From contig CBDCFL010000024.1 in assembly GCA_965216135.1 (NCBI GenBank), positions 1 to 64,000 on the forward strand: a stretch of 64,000 bases of DNA. Direction: 5' to 3'. Both the position numbers and the translations under genes were made by a program. Below are positions 46,309 to 56,591 of the stretch, piece after piece. The notes below the pieces were generated by a model. It made no database searches, was not told the origin of the DNA, and saw only the letters and a list, made by a program, of their open reading frames with translations. This stretch comes from CBDCFL01 sp965216135. GTDB taxonomy: Bacteria; Pseudomonadota; Alphaproteobacteria; Rhodobacterales; Rhodobacteraceae. Each line of letters begins with the position of its first letter. The stretch's first letter is position 1.

Positions 46309-46889
46309 TGGGCTTCAATTCGGAGCTTGCACCCCTCCTTTTAACCTTCAGGCACCGGGCAGGCGTCAGACCCTATACGTCGTCTTGCGACTTCGCAGAG
46401 CCCTGTGTTTTTAGTAAACAGTCGCCACCCCCTGGTTTGTGCCCCCGATCTCCAGTTGCCTAGAAACCGGGCCTCCTTCTCGCGAACTTACGGAGGTAAT
46501 TTGCCGAGTTCCTTCAACATCGTTCTCTCAAGCGCCTTGGTATTCTCTACCAGTCCACCTGTGTCGGTTTAGGGTACGATCTGATGTGGGGCTATTTCCT
46601 GGAACCTCTGAGCGGCCCTTCCAATCCGATAAGGAAGAACAACCTTTAAGATCCGTCACATCCCACTGGCCCTGGAATATTAACCAGGTTCCCATCGACT
46701 ACGCCTTTCGGCCTCGCCTTAGGGGTCGGCTTACCCTGCTCAGATTAGCTTTAAGCAGGAACCCTTGGACTTTCGGCGTGAGGGTCTCTCACCCTCATTA
46801 TCGCTACTCATGTCATCATTCTCACTTCTGATCACTCCACCGGATGGCTCACGCCCCGGCTTCACAGTAAGCTCCTAAGCCTCCGCAAT

Positions 46890-46906
46890 CCCGGATCAAG
46901 TCCGGG
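46890..46906. repeat. Palindrome CCCGGATCAAGTCCGGG in 23S
   Basis: An inverted repeat with centre ATCAAGT. The same sequence, one base pair longer, lies in helix 9 (48984-49002), and a degenerate version lies in the 16S-tRNA spacer (49808-49830). Confidence 0.8.
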
Positions 46907-46948
46907 ACTAAAGAGGCATGGAACTATATCACAGAACGCTCTGCTACC

Positions 46949-47925
46949 GTGCTTGATTGCTCGTGTTGAGATGCTGTTGGATGCTTATGTTGCGTCGCCT
47001 TGGACGAGCCGGGCCCAATAGCTTTTCAGCTCCGGGTAATTCCAGCGCGTTTTCCACGGTCCGCGCTCTACGATGTCGCCTTTGGCGATGGCCGCCAGCC
47101 TTGCCGGCTTGCTGCCCTCACCCGAAAAGGTGAGCACGACACGCGCTGTTCGGCGTCTGCGCACGGCAGGAATGCGATCCTGCAAGGCAGAGGCCCAAAA
47201 GGCGAATGTCATGTAAGTATCCTGAAACCGTGCGGCCAGGACACTCGGAAAGACGCGCAACGTATCGCGCGTAACGTAACTGATGAAGCGTTCGTCTGTC
47301 TTCAGCGCGCTTCGCGGCACGCCGGCCCTGTCGATTTGCCCGGATTTCCACCCCTGGTAGTTCCGCGAAAAAACCTCCGCGATCCAGTGATAATCTTCCG
47401 GATAAAACGCAATTACGGAACTGTTCGCAAAGTAATAGGCATTGGGCGCGACCGGTTTGATCAGCCCCCGCAACCGCCAATGCTTCACATAGTGATTTGG
47501 CAGCATGTAAATCGCGCGTTTTGCCTCAAGACAAGCCGCGAGTTTCGCCACATCGCCAAATATCGCGGTGTCGAGGTCAAATAACAAAGTCTTGACACCC
47601 GGCCGCAGCACCCCTTGGGCAAATATACTCAATTTGCCGAAACAGGAGCGCTTTGTGAGCAATTCAAACGGCACGCCCAGATCCGGAAACGGCTGGATTA
47701 CGACATCGTCGTTGATCCCTTTGCCGTCGTCGGTAACCAGCACAAAGCGTAGCTGGCTTTGGGTATGGCGTTTGATTGCGTCGAACAATCCGTTGACATG
47801 GCGCGCGTCATAGCCGCTGCCCCATTTCACACAGACAATTTGCAACATCATTGCATCCCAAGCATGTTGAAGTCCGGTCGCCGCATCGCTGCGCCGCCCA
47901 GCATCCCAACAAGAACAATCAAGCA
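46949..47925 (-). other. 23S rRNA intervening sequence (helix 45) with long complementary ends
   Basis: Left edge GTGCTTGATTGCTCGTGTTG + AGATGCTGTTGG (46949-46980). The inverse complement of the right edge (47897-47925) reads GTGCTTGATTGTTCTTGTTG + GGATGCTGG. The ~29-bp paired ends form the stem typical of rRNA intervening sequences that RNase III removes. On either side the 23S sequence is normal (ACAGAACGCTCTGCTACC at the left; AGCTTCGGCTCGTGGCTTGA at the right). The interior is almost filled by one ORF. Confidence 0.9.
46985..47851 (-). CDS. Glycosyltransferase-like protein encoded inside the 23S intervening sequence
   Basis: 288 aa read in the rRNA sense. MMLQIVCVKWGSGYDARHVNGLFDAIKRH opens like GT-A-fold glycosyltransferases (a VCVKWG..Y...YVN pattern). 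LRFVLVTDD follows, then KTLLFDLDTAIFGD, where DLD at about residues 92-94 is a good DxD metal/nucleotide-sugar motif. Later blocks are NAYYFANSSVIAFYPEDYHWIAEVF and TDERFISYVTR. Two ATGs in tandem (47851, 47848) are the likely starts; no strong Shine-Dalgarno sequence is seen. The usual IVS-encoded protein is a ~120-aa four-helix S23 protein, so this cargo is atypical. Whether it is translated from an excised RNA is unknown. Confidence 0.75.
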   Translation of the reverse strand: MMLQIVCVKWGSGYDARHVNGLFDAIKRHTQSQLRFVLVTDDGKGINDDVVIQPFPDLGVPFELLTKRSCFGKLSIFAQGVLRPGVKTLLFDLDTAIFGDVAKLAACLEAKRAIYMLPNHYVKHWRLRGLIKPVAPNAYYFANSSVIAFYPEDYHWIAEVFSRNYQGWKSGQIDRAGVPRSALKTDERFISYVTRDTLRVFPSVLAARFQDTYMTFAFWASALQDRIPAVRRRRTARVVLTFSGEGSKPARLAAIAKGDIVERGPWKTRWNYPELKSYWARLVQGDAT

Positions 47926-48014
47926 CCCTAAGCTTCGGCTCGTGGCTTGAGCCCCGTTACATCTTCGCCGCAGGACAACTTAAATTAGACCAGTGAGCTG
48001 TTACGCTATCTTTA

Positions 48015-48045
<31 letters not shown>

Positions 48046-48544
48046 TTGTTTTGGTCGTCCCACCTGCTTTCCCACTTAGCCACGAATTAGGGGCCTTAGC
48101 TGTAGGTCAGGGTTGTTTCCCTTTCCACTACGGACGTTAGCACCCGCAGTGTGTCTGCCATCTAGTACTCCTCGGTATTCGGAGTTTGGTTAGGATCAGT
48201 AAGCCTGTGGGGCCCCGTTACCCATCCAGTGCTCTACCCCCGAGGGTATTCGGATGACGCTCTACCTAAATAGATTTCGCAGAGAACCAGCTATCTCCGA
48301 GTTTGATTGGCCTTTCACCCCTAGGCACAGCTCATCCCGTGACTTTTCAACGTCAGTGGGTTCGGTCCTCCAGTGCATGTTACTGCACCTTCAACCTGGC
48401 CATGCCTAGATCACTCGGTTTCGGGTCTGATCCCACAAACTCAAACGCCCTATTAAGACTCGCTTTCGCTGCGCCTACACCTATCGGCTTAAGCTTGCTT
48501 GTGAGACCAAGTCGATGACCCATTATACAAAAGGTACGCTGTCA

Positions 48545-48610
48545 GGAGGCAGAATACAGGACTTAGGATGCAGGATTTAGGCTCCTGAGTCCTGTATACT
48601 GCCCCCCTCC
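48545..48610 (-). other. Expanded helix-25 stem-loop in 23S (short IVS-like hairpin)
   Basis: GGAGGCAGAATACAGGACT pairs with AGTCCTGTATACTGCC plus CCCCTCC across a ~25-nt loop. Position ~540 of 23S is the other classic site of intervening sequences; this one is ~66 nt and non-coding. Confidence 0.75.
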
Positions 48611-48983
48611 AACTGTTTGTAGGCGCCCGGTTTCAGAAACTGTTTCACTCCCCTCGTCGGGGTGCTTTTCACCTTTCCCTCACGGTACTGGTTCGCTATC
48701 GGTCAGTAAGGAGTACTTAGCCTTCGAAGGTGGTCCTCCGATGTTCAGACAGAATTTCACGTGTTCCGCCCTACTTAATACGTCTGATCATGCTTCCCAT
48801 ACGGGGCTGTCACCCACTATGGCGGAGCTTTCCAGATCCTTCTGGTCACATTCACAGCTCGGCTGGTCCCCGTTCGCTCGCCGCTACTAGGGGAGTATCT
48901 GTTGATTTCCTTTCCTCCGGGTACTTAGATGTTTCAGTTCCCCGGGTTTGCTTTTTTAACCCTATGTATTCAGATCAAAAATA

Positions 48984-49002
48984 CCCCGGATCAAGTCCGG
49001 GG
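48984..49002. repeat. Palindrome CCCCGGATCAAGTCCGGGG in helix 9 of 23S
   Basis: Lies in the helix-9 expansion characteristic of alphaproteobacterial 23S genes. Same core as 46890-46906. Confidence 0.8.
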
Positions 49003-49521
49003 TGGGTTGCCCCATTCGGAAATTTGCGGGTCAAAGCCTATTCTCAGCTCGCCGCAACTTATCGCAGAGTATCACGTCCTTCATCGCCTCTTACTGCCAA
49101 GGCATCCACCAAACGCCCTTATCGCGCTTGATTTGATCCAGAAAAAGACAGGCTCTCCTGTTTGTCCTGACGCACGCAAGCGTGCCTTCAGGACCATCTT
49201 CCGGCTCAAAAGTATACTTTCCCGCTCCGGCCACTGGGAAGCAACCGGAACATTTGGTTAGTTTACTTGACTTGGATTACATTTCCACGCTGCGGGGTCG
49301 AACCCCAGGACTGCCTTACGCGGCAGGCCAGCATGAAAACTGATGTGTATCTCTCTAAACGATGTCAAATGCGTCCGATTGGACGGCCAAACACTTGGCA
49401 AGTGCTTGGCGATCAAATCGCCAACTTGTTCAAAAACCACGCTTGTTGGACAAGTCTTGTGGAGCGTGTCGCGCCAAAGGCGCGCTGGAAAAAAATGATA
49501 CGCGGAACCAATCCGCAGGAT

Positions 49522-49597
49522 TGGTGGAGCGTATCGGGATCGAACCGATGACCCCCTGCTTGCAAAGCAGGTGCTCTCCCAGCTGAGCTAACGCCCC
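49522..49597 (-). tRNA. tRNA-Ala(UGC)
   Basis: 76 nt including CCA. On the minus strand: GGGGCGTTAGCTCAGCTGGG at the 5' end, anticodon loop TTTGCAA within CCTGCTTTGCAAGCAGG, T-arm GGTTCGATCC, 3' end CGCTCCACCA. Standard second spacer tRNA of the operon. Confidence 0.97.
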
Positions 49598-49599
49598 TA

Positions 49600-49668
49600 G
49601 TCAGGCATCAGTAACCAGGTATCAGTAAGCAGGATCTGACTACTGAATACTGATTACTGCCTACTGAA
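49600..49668 (-). repeat. Degenerate CAGTA/TACTG repeats between the spacer tRNAs
   Basis: GGCATCAGTAACCAGGTATCAGTAAGCAGG faces CTACTGAATACTGATTACTGCCTACTGA, giving a long imperfect hairpin made of a short repeated unit. It is probably a processing structure; the same style of sequence occurs in the helix-25 hairpin. Confidence 0.65.
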
Positions 49669-49745
<77 letters not shown>

Positions 49746-49807
49746 GGACAGACCGGCAGGTCTGTGATTATTCTGAAGAGATATGAGGACGGCCTGATCC
49801 GTGATGT

Positions 49808-49830
49808 TGCCCCAGATTAGATCCGGGGCA
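49808..49830. repeat. Degenerate palindrome in the 16S-tRNA-Ile spacer
   Basis: TGCCCCAGATTAGATCCGGGGCA-type inverted repeat, related to the CCGGATCAAGTCCGG palindromes in 23S. Confidence 0.55.
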
Positions 49831-49873
49831 TTGCTAAGTGTTCGTCGTGACCAGCAAGCTGATCAGCCAGAAC

Positions 49874-51361
<1,488 letters not shown>

Positions 51362-51708
51362 AAAAGCGTTTACACGCTTATCCTTGACGTTCGAACCTCT
51401 GCACATCGTCCCGTTGTTCAAACGGGACAGTTTTCTGTTTGTTGTGCTTCGGGTTTCATAAGAAACCGAAAGCCGTCCAAACAGTGAAGCTGACCTTCCA
51501 TAATCGGACCCGAAAGTCCTAGGAAGTCGATATGAAGAGGCTGATCCATCGGATGAACCAAACCGCCCACATATCTCTTCAGAAACCAACAATTTCAAAT
51601 AGCGGCGAAACAAAACCGACCGATGCGCCGTATTCCTTGGCGCGCCCGCCTGCATGGTTTCACAAGTTTTTTGCCGTTACAGCGTTCGACGCTGCACCGG
51701 TGAGGGGC
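51362..51708 (-). other. rRNA operon leader
   Basis: About 340 nt between the promoter and 16S. It holds a hairpin GTCCCGT-TGTTCAA-ACGGGAC (51408-51428) and no protein gene. It presumably contains the boxA/antitermination and 16S processing stem sequences, which I could not mark exactly. Confidence 0.6.
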
Positions 51709-51737
51709 TATCTACGTCCGGGGCCCACACTGCGCAA
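51709..51737 (-). promoter_or_regulatory. Putative rRNA operon promoter
   Basis: On the minus strand: TTGCGC (-35, 51732-51737), 17-bp spacer, TAGATA (-10, 51709-51714), followed by GCCCCTCACCGG. The GC-rich discriminator after -10 is typical of stringently controlled rRNA promoters. Confidence 0.65.
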
Positions 51738-52394
51738 GGGCTTTTTTGGAGAAATATAAGATTTTTTGCAAGCAATGTTTGAGCTTCAAAATATGGCGTT
51801 CCGCGATAACCGGCGGGGCACAGGTGGCCATGGCAACCAAAAATCATACCGGCGGTCGCCTGATTGCACAGATCCGCTGGTGATCCGCGACGAGCAAGGG
51901 CCGGGCCATCGGCCTTGAGCGCAGTCAAACAGAAGGATCGCTTGCATCGTGCTTTGTCAGAATTTGCCGCCCTACACCCAGGTGCCGCGCCAACAGAATG
52001 CTGACGAAAAGCCCCGGGACTAGAGCGGCAAGCCCGGCGCGCAGACTGATCGTATCGGCCAGAAATCCGATGACCGGCGGCCCGATCAGGAAGCCACTGA
52101 TCGCCACAATCGACATCGTTGCGATATTGGCCGTTTCATATTCGTCGTCCAATGACGCCACAGCCGATACGCCCAGCGGAAACGCTGCTGACACGCCGAA
52201 CCCGACCAGTGCAAATCCGATGTAGGCGGCCCAGATCGGCAGCGGAGCAGCAAGCACGATAATCCCAAGTATGGCGAAGCTAACTGTTAATCGCGCCAGC
52301 CCTTTGCCGCCCAGCCGGGATTTCAGTGCATCCCTGACCTGCCCCCAATTTGAGGGCCACTTTTAGGTAGACTCTGTTCCTCTTTTGTTTGCCA

Positions 52395-53261
52395 TTATTC
52401 GGCGGCGTGAGCAATGGGCGGTGGCGCGGAGCCTTCAGATAGCTCAAGCGTCGCTGCCCATTGCGGTTTATGGAAAGGCCTGTTTGCGGCAAATTCTTCC
52501 GGGGTTTGATAGTTCAGCGAAGAGTGGGGCCGGTTTTGATTGTAATCGATCCGCCAGTCCTCAATGATCCTTTCTGCCTCGGCCAGCGAGGTGAACCAGT
52601 TCAAGTTCAGGCATTCTTCGCGAAACCGGCCGTTGAAACTTTCGATGTAGGCGTTCTGGGTCTGCTTGCCCGGGTCGATGAAGTAGAGTTGCACGCCGTG
52701 ATCATCTGCCCAGCCATCAAGCGCGCGGCCTCGTAGTTCAGGCCCATTGTCAACGGTCAGAACATCCGGGTACCCCCGCTCACGAGCCACCCGTTCCAGC
52801 ATTTCCACCACACGGGAGCCGGGGATCGACAGGGCCACATCAATCGCCGGACATTCCCGTGTGCAGTCGTCTTTCAGATTGACGGTGCGGAACTTCCTGC
52901 CGTTGGCGAGCGCATCCATGGTGAAGTCCAGGCTCCACCGCTGGTTGGCGGCGATCGGGCACCAGGCACCTTCGCGCACGCCCTTGGGGATTTTCTTGCG
53001 ATTGCGGCGGCGCAGGGTCAGGCGCTCCTCTCGGTAAAGTCGCTCCACCACTTTCACGTTCACCTTGAAACCCTCCTGGCCAAGCTTGGCATGCAACATG
53101 CGATAGCCATAGCGTCGGTGTTTGCCGGAAAGCGTGACCAGCCGTTCCCGTATCCTCGCATGGCGATCCGGCCTTCCTCTGTATTCATTACTCGATCTGG
53201 AAAACCCAATCAGCCCACAGGCCCGCCGAGTTGAAAACTGATAGTCACGGCAAAGAACCAT
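52395..53261 (-). CDS. IS3 orfB transposase (copy 2), intact
   Basis: 288 aa from MVLCRDYQFSTRRACGLIGFS; in the natural product it is reached by -1 frameshifting at a GCAAAAAAC site. HTH_21 and rve domains: RWSLDFTMDALANGRKFRT (first D), VLTVDNGPELRGRAL (second D) and AYIESFNGRFREECLNLNW (E). It has a single copy of the 32-bp unit duplicated in copy 1. It could act in trans on either IS3 copy if orfA function were supplied. Confidence 0.92.
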   Translation of the reverse strand: MVLCRDYQFSTRRACGLIGFSRSSNEYRGRPDRHARIRERLVTLSGKHRRYGYRMLHAKLGQEGFKVNVKVVERLYREERLTLRRRNRKKIPKGVREGAWCPIAANQRWSLDFTMDALANGRKFRTVNLKDDCTRECPAIDVALSIPGSRVVEMLERVARERGYPDVLTVDNGPELRGRALDGWADDHGVQLYFIDPGKQTQNAYIESFNGRFREECLNLNWFTSLAEAERIIEDWRIDYNQNRPHSSLNYQTPEEFAANRPFHKPQWAATLELSEGSAPPPIAHAAE

Positions 53262-53287
53262 GACTGCTTCCCGGCGGCTTGCAGGCT

Positions 53288-53554
53288 TCAGAAGTTTTTT
53301 GCCAGAAGCCCTTTCAGGCCAGCATTATCAAGCATGGTTTCGGCCAGCAGCTTCTTCAGCTTGCCGTTCTCCGATTCCAGGTCTTTCAGCCGCCTGACAT
53401 CGGAAATCTGAAGGCCGCCATACCTGGCTTTCCATTTCTAAAAGGTGGCATCCGACATACCGTGCTTACGGCACAACTCGGACACTTTCGCACCCGCCGC
53501 ATACTCCTGAATGATCCGAACAATCTGCTCTTCGCTAAACCGTGACTTGCGCAT
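53288..53554 (-). pseudogene. IS3 orfA (copy 2) with a nonsense codon
   Basis: MRKSRFSEEQIVRIIQEYAAGAKVSELC, on to MSDATF, then TAG (53438-53440) where copy 1 has TAC (Tyr), then KWKARYGGLQISDVRRLKDL to the end. A single C-to-G change therefore inactivates this copy, while copy 1 is inactivated by an IS insertion. Confidence 0.9.
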
Positions 53555-54413
53555 TCTCTGTTCTCCTCGTTCTCGTGAACATTAAGCGAACAGATCCTCC
53601 TTTCAAATGGACCAGTTTTCGGGGAGCAGGTCACGGCCACCGGCCAGAAAACCCGAATGTATCGTCACGGCGATCCCGGCACCCGCAACGCCCGGGCCAA
53701 GGCGCTCGGCCAGATAGACCGCCGACCAATCTGCCATCGCCCCTTCGGTAGCTGAAACGAACAACATGAAGAACGCGATATAGAACAACGCGGCGGGCAA
53801 CTGAGACATGCGGCGGCGCGCAGGTGCCTTGCCGGTCTTCTCGCCCGGAAGCCGTGGCAGGGCATGGGCACCGGCCAGATTGGTCAGTGCCGACAATCCG
53901 GCCAGTAGGCCCAAAGCAATATAGGCTGATAATGGCGGCGCTATGACCGACACCAGAAACGATCCGATCATCAGCCCCAAAGCCCCGAAGCCGTGGCAAC
54001 GGCTCATGATCAACCGCCCGGTCTGTTTTTCCAGCCGTCCGGCATAGACGTTCAGGCAGACCACAAGAAACGCGATGACAGCGCCCAGCACTGCAAGCGC
54101 GACGAACAGGCCAAGCTGGCTGGTCGCTGAAAGCGGTAGCATCACCGCCCGCCCCTGTGCCGGGAACCCAACCATGAAGACCCGCCGTGGCCCGAACCGG
54201 CCGACTACCGCACCGGCAAATTGCAGGGTGGGCACCAGCGCTGCGGGCATACCCAGCAATGCCATGGCCAGCTGAAAATTGCTGAGGCCTAAGCTGGTCT
54301 GAACCTCAGGGATCAGCGCGAGCCACGCGCCTATGGCAATCGGCTGTAGCACAAACAGCAACATGATCAGCCGAACGGCAGTGCGATGTTGAAAAGCTGC
54401 CATTGCACCGGAC

Positions 54414-54511
54414 CATAGCAACATCGTTGTTCCTAAAAAAGCGCTGCCTCAGGCAACGGCGCGCAAGCTAGCCCATCTGATACGCGTCGCCAGTAGCGCG
54501 ACGATCAGCCC
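54414..54511. repeat. ~98-bp direct repeat (msrQ end / MFS start junction), copy 1
   Basis: CATAGCAACATCGTTGTTCC and the next ~78 bp match 56495-56591 with about 8 differences. In copy 2 the sequence is the true 3' end of msrQ plus the ribosome site and first codons of the MFS gene. Here it is the true start of the MFS gene plus a stray msrQ tail. Confidence 0.88.
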
Positions 54512-54589
54512 TTCTGCGCCATAATTTGACCAGAAATCCCGTGCTACGCTTGCGGCGCTGAACAACCGGCCAGGCAGGATCATCCCGCA

Positions 54590-54757
54590 TTGCTTTTGAA
54601 GATCAAGGAAAAAATCTCAGAAACTTTGGCTGCCATATTTGTTTTCAGCCTGATAGCATTTTTCGTGGTGATCAGCCTGGCGATCACACCGTTTTACCTG
54701 ATCGTGTCCTGGCTGTTCGGATGGGGGCCGGGGCCACCAGAGCCACTTTCGCCTTGA
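54590..54757 (+). CDS. Possible small membrane protein (55 aa, TTG start)
   Basis: The frame reads LLKIKEKISETLAAIFVFSLIAFFVVISLAITPFYLIVSWLFGWGPGPPEPLSP. One long or two short membrane segments with a positively charged N-terminus are clear, and the end is proline rich. The start would be TTG at 54590, with a weak AGGCAGGA upstream. It lies inside the extra DNA between the two junction repeats. Not recognised; moderate doubt that it is a gene. Confidence 0.4.
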   Translation: MLLKIKEKISETLAAIFVFSLIAFFVVISLAITPFYLIVSWLFGWGPGPPEPLSP

Positions 54758-54867
54758 ATGCTGGGCTGTGATTGCGTCTCGGTCGTCTTGTCATGGTCTC
54801 TCCTCGTTCCCGGCAAGCATGCCGATCTGGAGCAGAAAACCCACTTAACTCAACTGTTCAGTTTTCC

Positions 54868-54886
54868 CAAGCCACCTCTATTCAGT
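54868..54886. repeat. 19-bp direct repeat GTTTTCCCAAGCCACCTCT, copy 1
   Basis: Covers the last codons of the AT-rich membrane gene; repeated exactly at 56474-56492, upstream of that gene's start. Confidence 0.88.
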
Positions 54887-54996
54887 CTTCTTCTAATCTC
54901 GATAAATATTGCTGATAAATAGAGCAAAACTAGAACCGAATGTATGACAATATCTGGAATCGGATTTTCAATTATCCAATCTTTTCCCGCATCTAA

Positions 54997-56161
54997 TACC
55001 ACCGAGCGGAATGCCTGACTCACGTTGGGGATTCCCAAGCGGTCCGATCTCTGACTCAATGTGGTGAACCAATGAGGTTCGCCATGGCAGCGCCTATCGA
55101 CTTACGGAACGATTTTGACAGCGTCTCACTGCGGCGCCTCGCGAAGAGGACCAGGGACGCGACCCAGAGCCGTCGTCTGCTGGCGTTGGCCGAGGTCTAC
55201 GATGGTGGCAGCAGGACGGATGCGTCGCGGATCGGCGGCGTCGGTCTGCAGATCATTCGCGACTGGGTGCTGCGCTTCAACGCCCGCGGACCGGACGGGC
55301 TGGTCGATGGGAAGTCACCGGGCGCACCCTCGAAGCTCAACGCCGATCACCGCCGCGCACTGGCGGAGGTTGTTGAGGCCGGCCCGGTCCTGGCGGTGGA
55401 CGGCGTCGTGCGCTGGCGGCGCAAGGACCTGGCGCGGTGGCTCTTGGAGACGTTCGCCATCTCGCTCGACGAGACCACGGTCGGGCGCGAGTTGAAGGCG
55501 CTCGGCTTCGCCAAGACCTCGGCGCGGCCGCGCCACTACGCGCAAAACGAGCTGGCCGTCGAGGCTTTTAAAAAAAACTTCCCCGCCGAACTGGCGAAGA
55601 TCCGGGCGAGGCTCCCGAAAGGCGTCGAGATAGAGCTGTGGTGGCAAGATGAAGCCCGCATCGGCCAGAAGAATAAGCTCACACGCCGATGGGCCAGACG
55701 TGGCACGCGCCCGCGGGCGCCCCGCGACCAGCGCACCGAATGGGCCTATATCTTCGGCGCGATCTGTCCCGCGAAGGGGAAAGGCGCCGGGCTGGTCATG
55801 CCCTGGTGCGACACCGACGCCATGGCGGCGCACCTCATCGAGATCAGTGCCGCCGTCGATCCCGGCACCCATGCGGTGCTGATCGTCGATCAGGCCGGTT
55901 GGCACTTGACGCCCAAGCTGGCGATCCCCGACAACATCACCGTCCTGGCGCTGCCGCCACGATCGCCCGAGTTGAACCCGGTGGAGAATGTCTGGCAATT
56001 CATGCGCGACAACTGGTTGTCGAACCGGATCTTCAAATCCTACGAAGACATCGTCGCGCTGTGCTGCCAAGCCTGGAACAACCTCATCGACCAACCATGG
56101 AAGATCATGTCCCTCGGCATGCGCAAATGGGCGCATGGGTTCTGATCAATGACCGTTGGTA
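54997..56161 (+). mobile_element. IS630-family element A, copy 2
   Basis: 1165 bp, opposite orientation to copy 1 (8726-9890). Ends TACCACCGAG and CGGTTGGTA. The flanking TAA is repeated on both sides. Confidence 0.92.
55084..56145 (+). CDS. IS630-family transposase (A, copy 2)
   Basis: 353 codons, same frame and start choice as copy 1 (MAAPIDLRNDFDS after GAGGT). A few substitutions separate the copies (for example GPVLAVDG for GPVPAVDG, AKTSARPR for AKISARPR, PGTHAV for PGAHAV). All catalytic blocks are present, and the T4-A8 stretch keeps one frame. Two near-identical intact copies suggest recent activity. Confidence 0.92.
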   Translation: MAAPIDLRNDFDSVSLRRLAKRTRDATQSRRLLALAEVYDGGSRTDASRIGGVGLQIIRDWVLRFNARGPDGLVDGKSPGAPSKLNADHRRALAEVVEAGPVLAVDGVVRWRRKDLARWLLETFAISLDETTVGRELKALGFAKTSARPRHYAQNELAVEAFKKNFPAELAKIRARLPKGVEIELWWQDEARIGQKNKLTRRWARRGTRPRAPRDQRTEWAYIFGAICPAKGKGAGLVMPWCDTDAMAAHLIEISAAVDPGTHAVLIVDQAGWHLTPKLAIPDNITVLALPPRSPELNPVENVWQFMRDNWLSNRIFKSYEDIVALCCQAWNNLIDQPWKIMSLGMRKWAHGF

Positions 56162-56473
56162 TAAATATCCTACGATACCAACCCAAGCATGCCAAAAAAT
56201 CATGACAACTGTAAGTTGAATATTTATAGGGAACGATGATCGTGCTGCTATTATACAAACAGCACCAATCAAAATGTATGATATTGATGCGCTATTCAGA
56301 ATCGCGACAATAACTGGTGGTGCGGGGTTGCCGATTTGTATAATCGTTGCAAATGTTTTATCGACTGACAGCAAAGAAAATATGCCAAATCCAATAGATA
56401 ATAACGCGTCAATATATAGGACTGCCGATATAATCCTAAATTTTTTCATGTCCACTTCCCAAATAGACTGTCA

Positions 56474-56492
56474 ATGTTTTCCCAAGCCACCT
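56474..56492. repeat. 19-bp direct repeat GTTTTCCCAAGCCACCTCT, copy 2
   Basis: Upstream of the AT-rich membrane gene and 2 bp from the second junction repeat (56495). Confidence 0.88.
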
Positions 56493-56494
56493 CT

Positions 56495-56591
56495 CATAGC
56501 AACATCGTTGTTCCTGAAAAGCGCTGCTTCAGGCAACGGCGCGCAAGCTGGCCCATCTGGTGCGCGTCACCAGTAGCGCGACGATCAGCCC
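56495..56591. repeat. ~97-bp direct repeat (msrQ end / MFS start junction), copy 2
   Basis: Partner of 54414-54511. Part of it (56529-56591) codes for the msrQ C-terminus; the rest repeats the ribosome site and first codons of the MFS gene. Confidence 0.88.

Larger units (their letters stand above)
52335..53633 (-). mobile_element. IS3-family element, copy 2
   Basis: 1299 bp, same ends as copy 1 (TGACCTGC...). It splits the MFS gene. I see no matching target duplication at its edges (GTGCATCCC at the left, CGGCCACC at the right). Confidence 0.9.
51925..54424 (-). pseudogene. MFS transporter split by IS3 copy 2
   Basis: The N-terminal part (54424 down to 53634) starts MLLWSGAMAAFQHRTAVRLIML after AGGAACAACG and has several helices of a ~380-aa MFS protein (WLALIPEVQTSLGLSNFQLAMALLG; GRFGPRRVFMVG). 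It breaks at IHSGFLAGG. The C-terminal part (52334 down to 51925) resumes RDALKSRLGGKGLARLTV, to GPPVIGFLADTISLRAGL. Joining GGCCG to GGATGCA gives GGRDAL in frame. No other lesion is seen. It may have been an efflux-type carrier; substrate unknown. Its start lies 25 bp beyond an msrQ-type 3' end, so it was originally the next gene after msrQ. Confidence 0.88.
54850..56449 (-). pseudogene. AT-rich four-helix membrane protein gene split by IS630-A copy 2
   Basis: 5' part: MKKFRIISAVLYIDALLSIGFGIFSLLSV, through PPVIVAILNSASISYILIGAVCIIAA, to FWHAWVGIVGYL (56449 down to 56162). 3' part: DAGKDWIIENPIPDIVIHSVLVLLYLSAIFIEIRRRLNRGGLGKLNS (54996 down to 54850). Removing the IS gives GGA TAT TTA GAT GCG in frame. 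The ~145-aa product has four predicted helices. It is much more AT-rich than its neighbours, so probably acquired. No family recognised. Confidence 0.75.

Noticed and set aside
51677..51928. 83-codon minus-strand frame after the MFS gene
   Set aside because: It begins with a TTG overlapping the MFS stop and runs through the rRNA promoter; no protein-like pattern.
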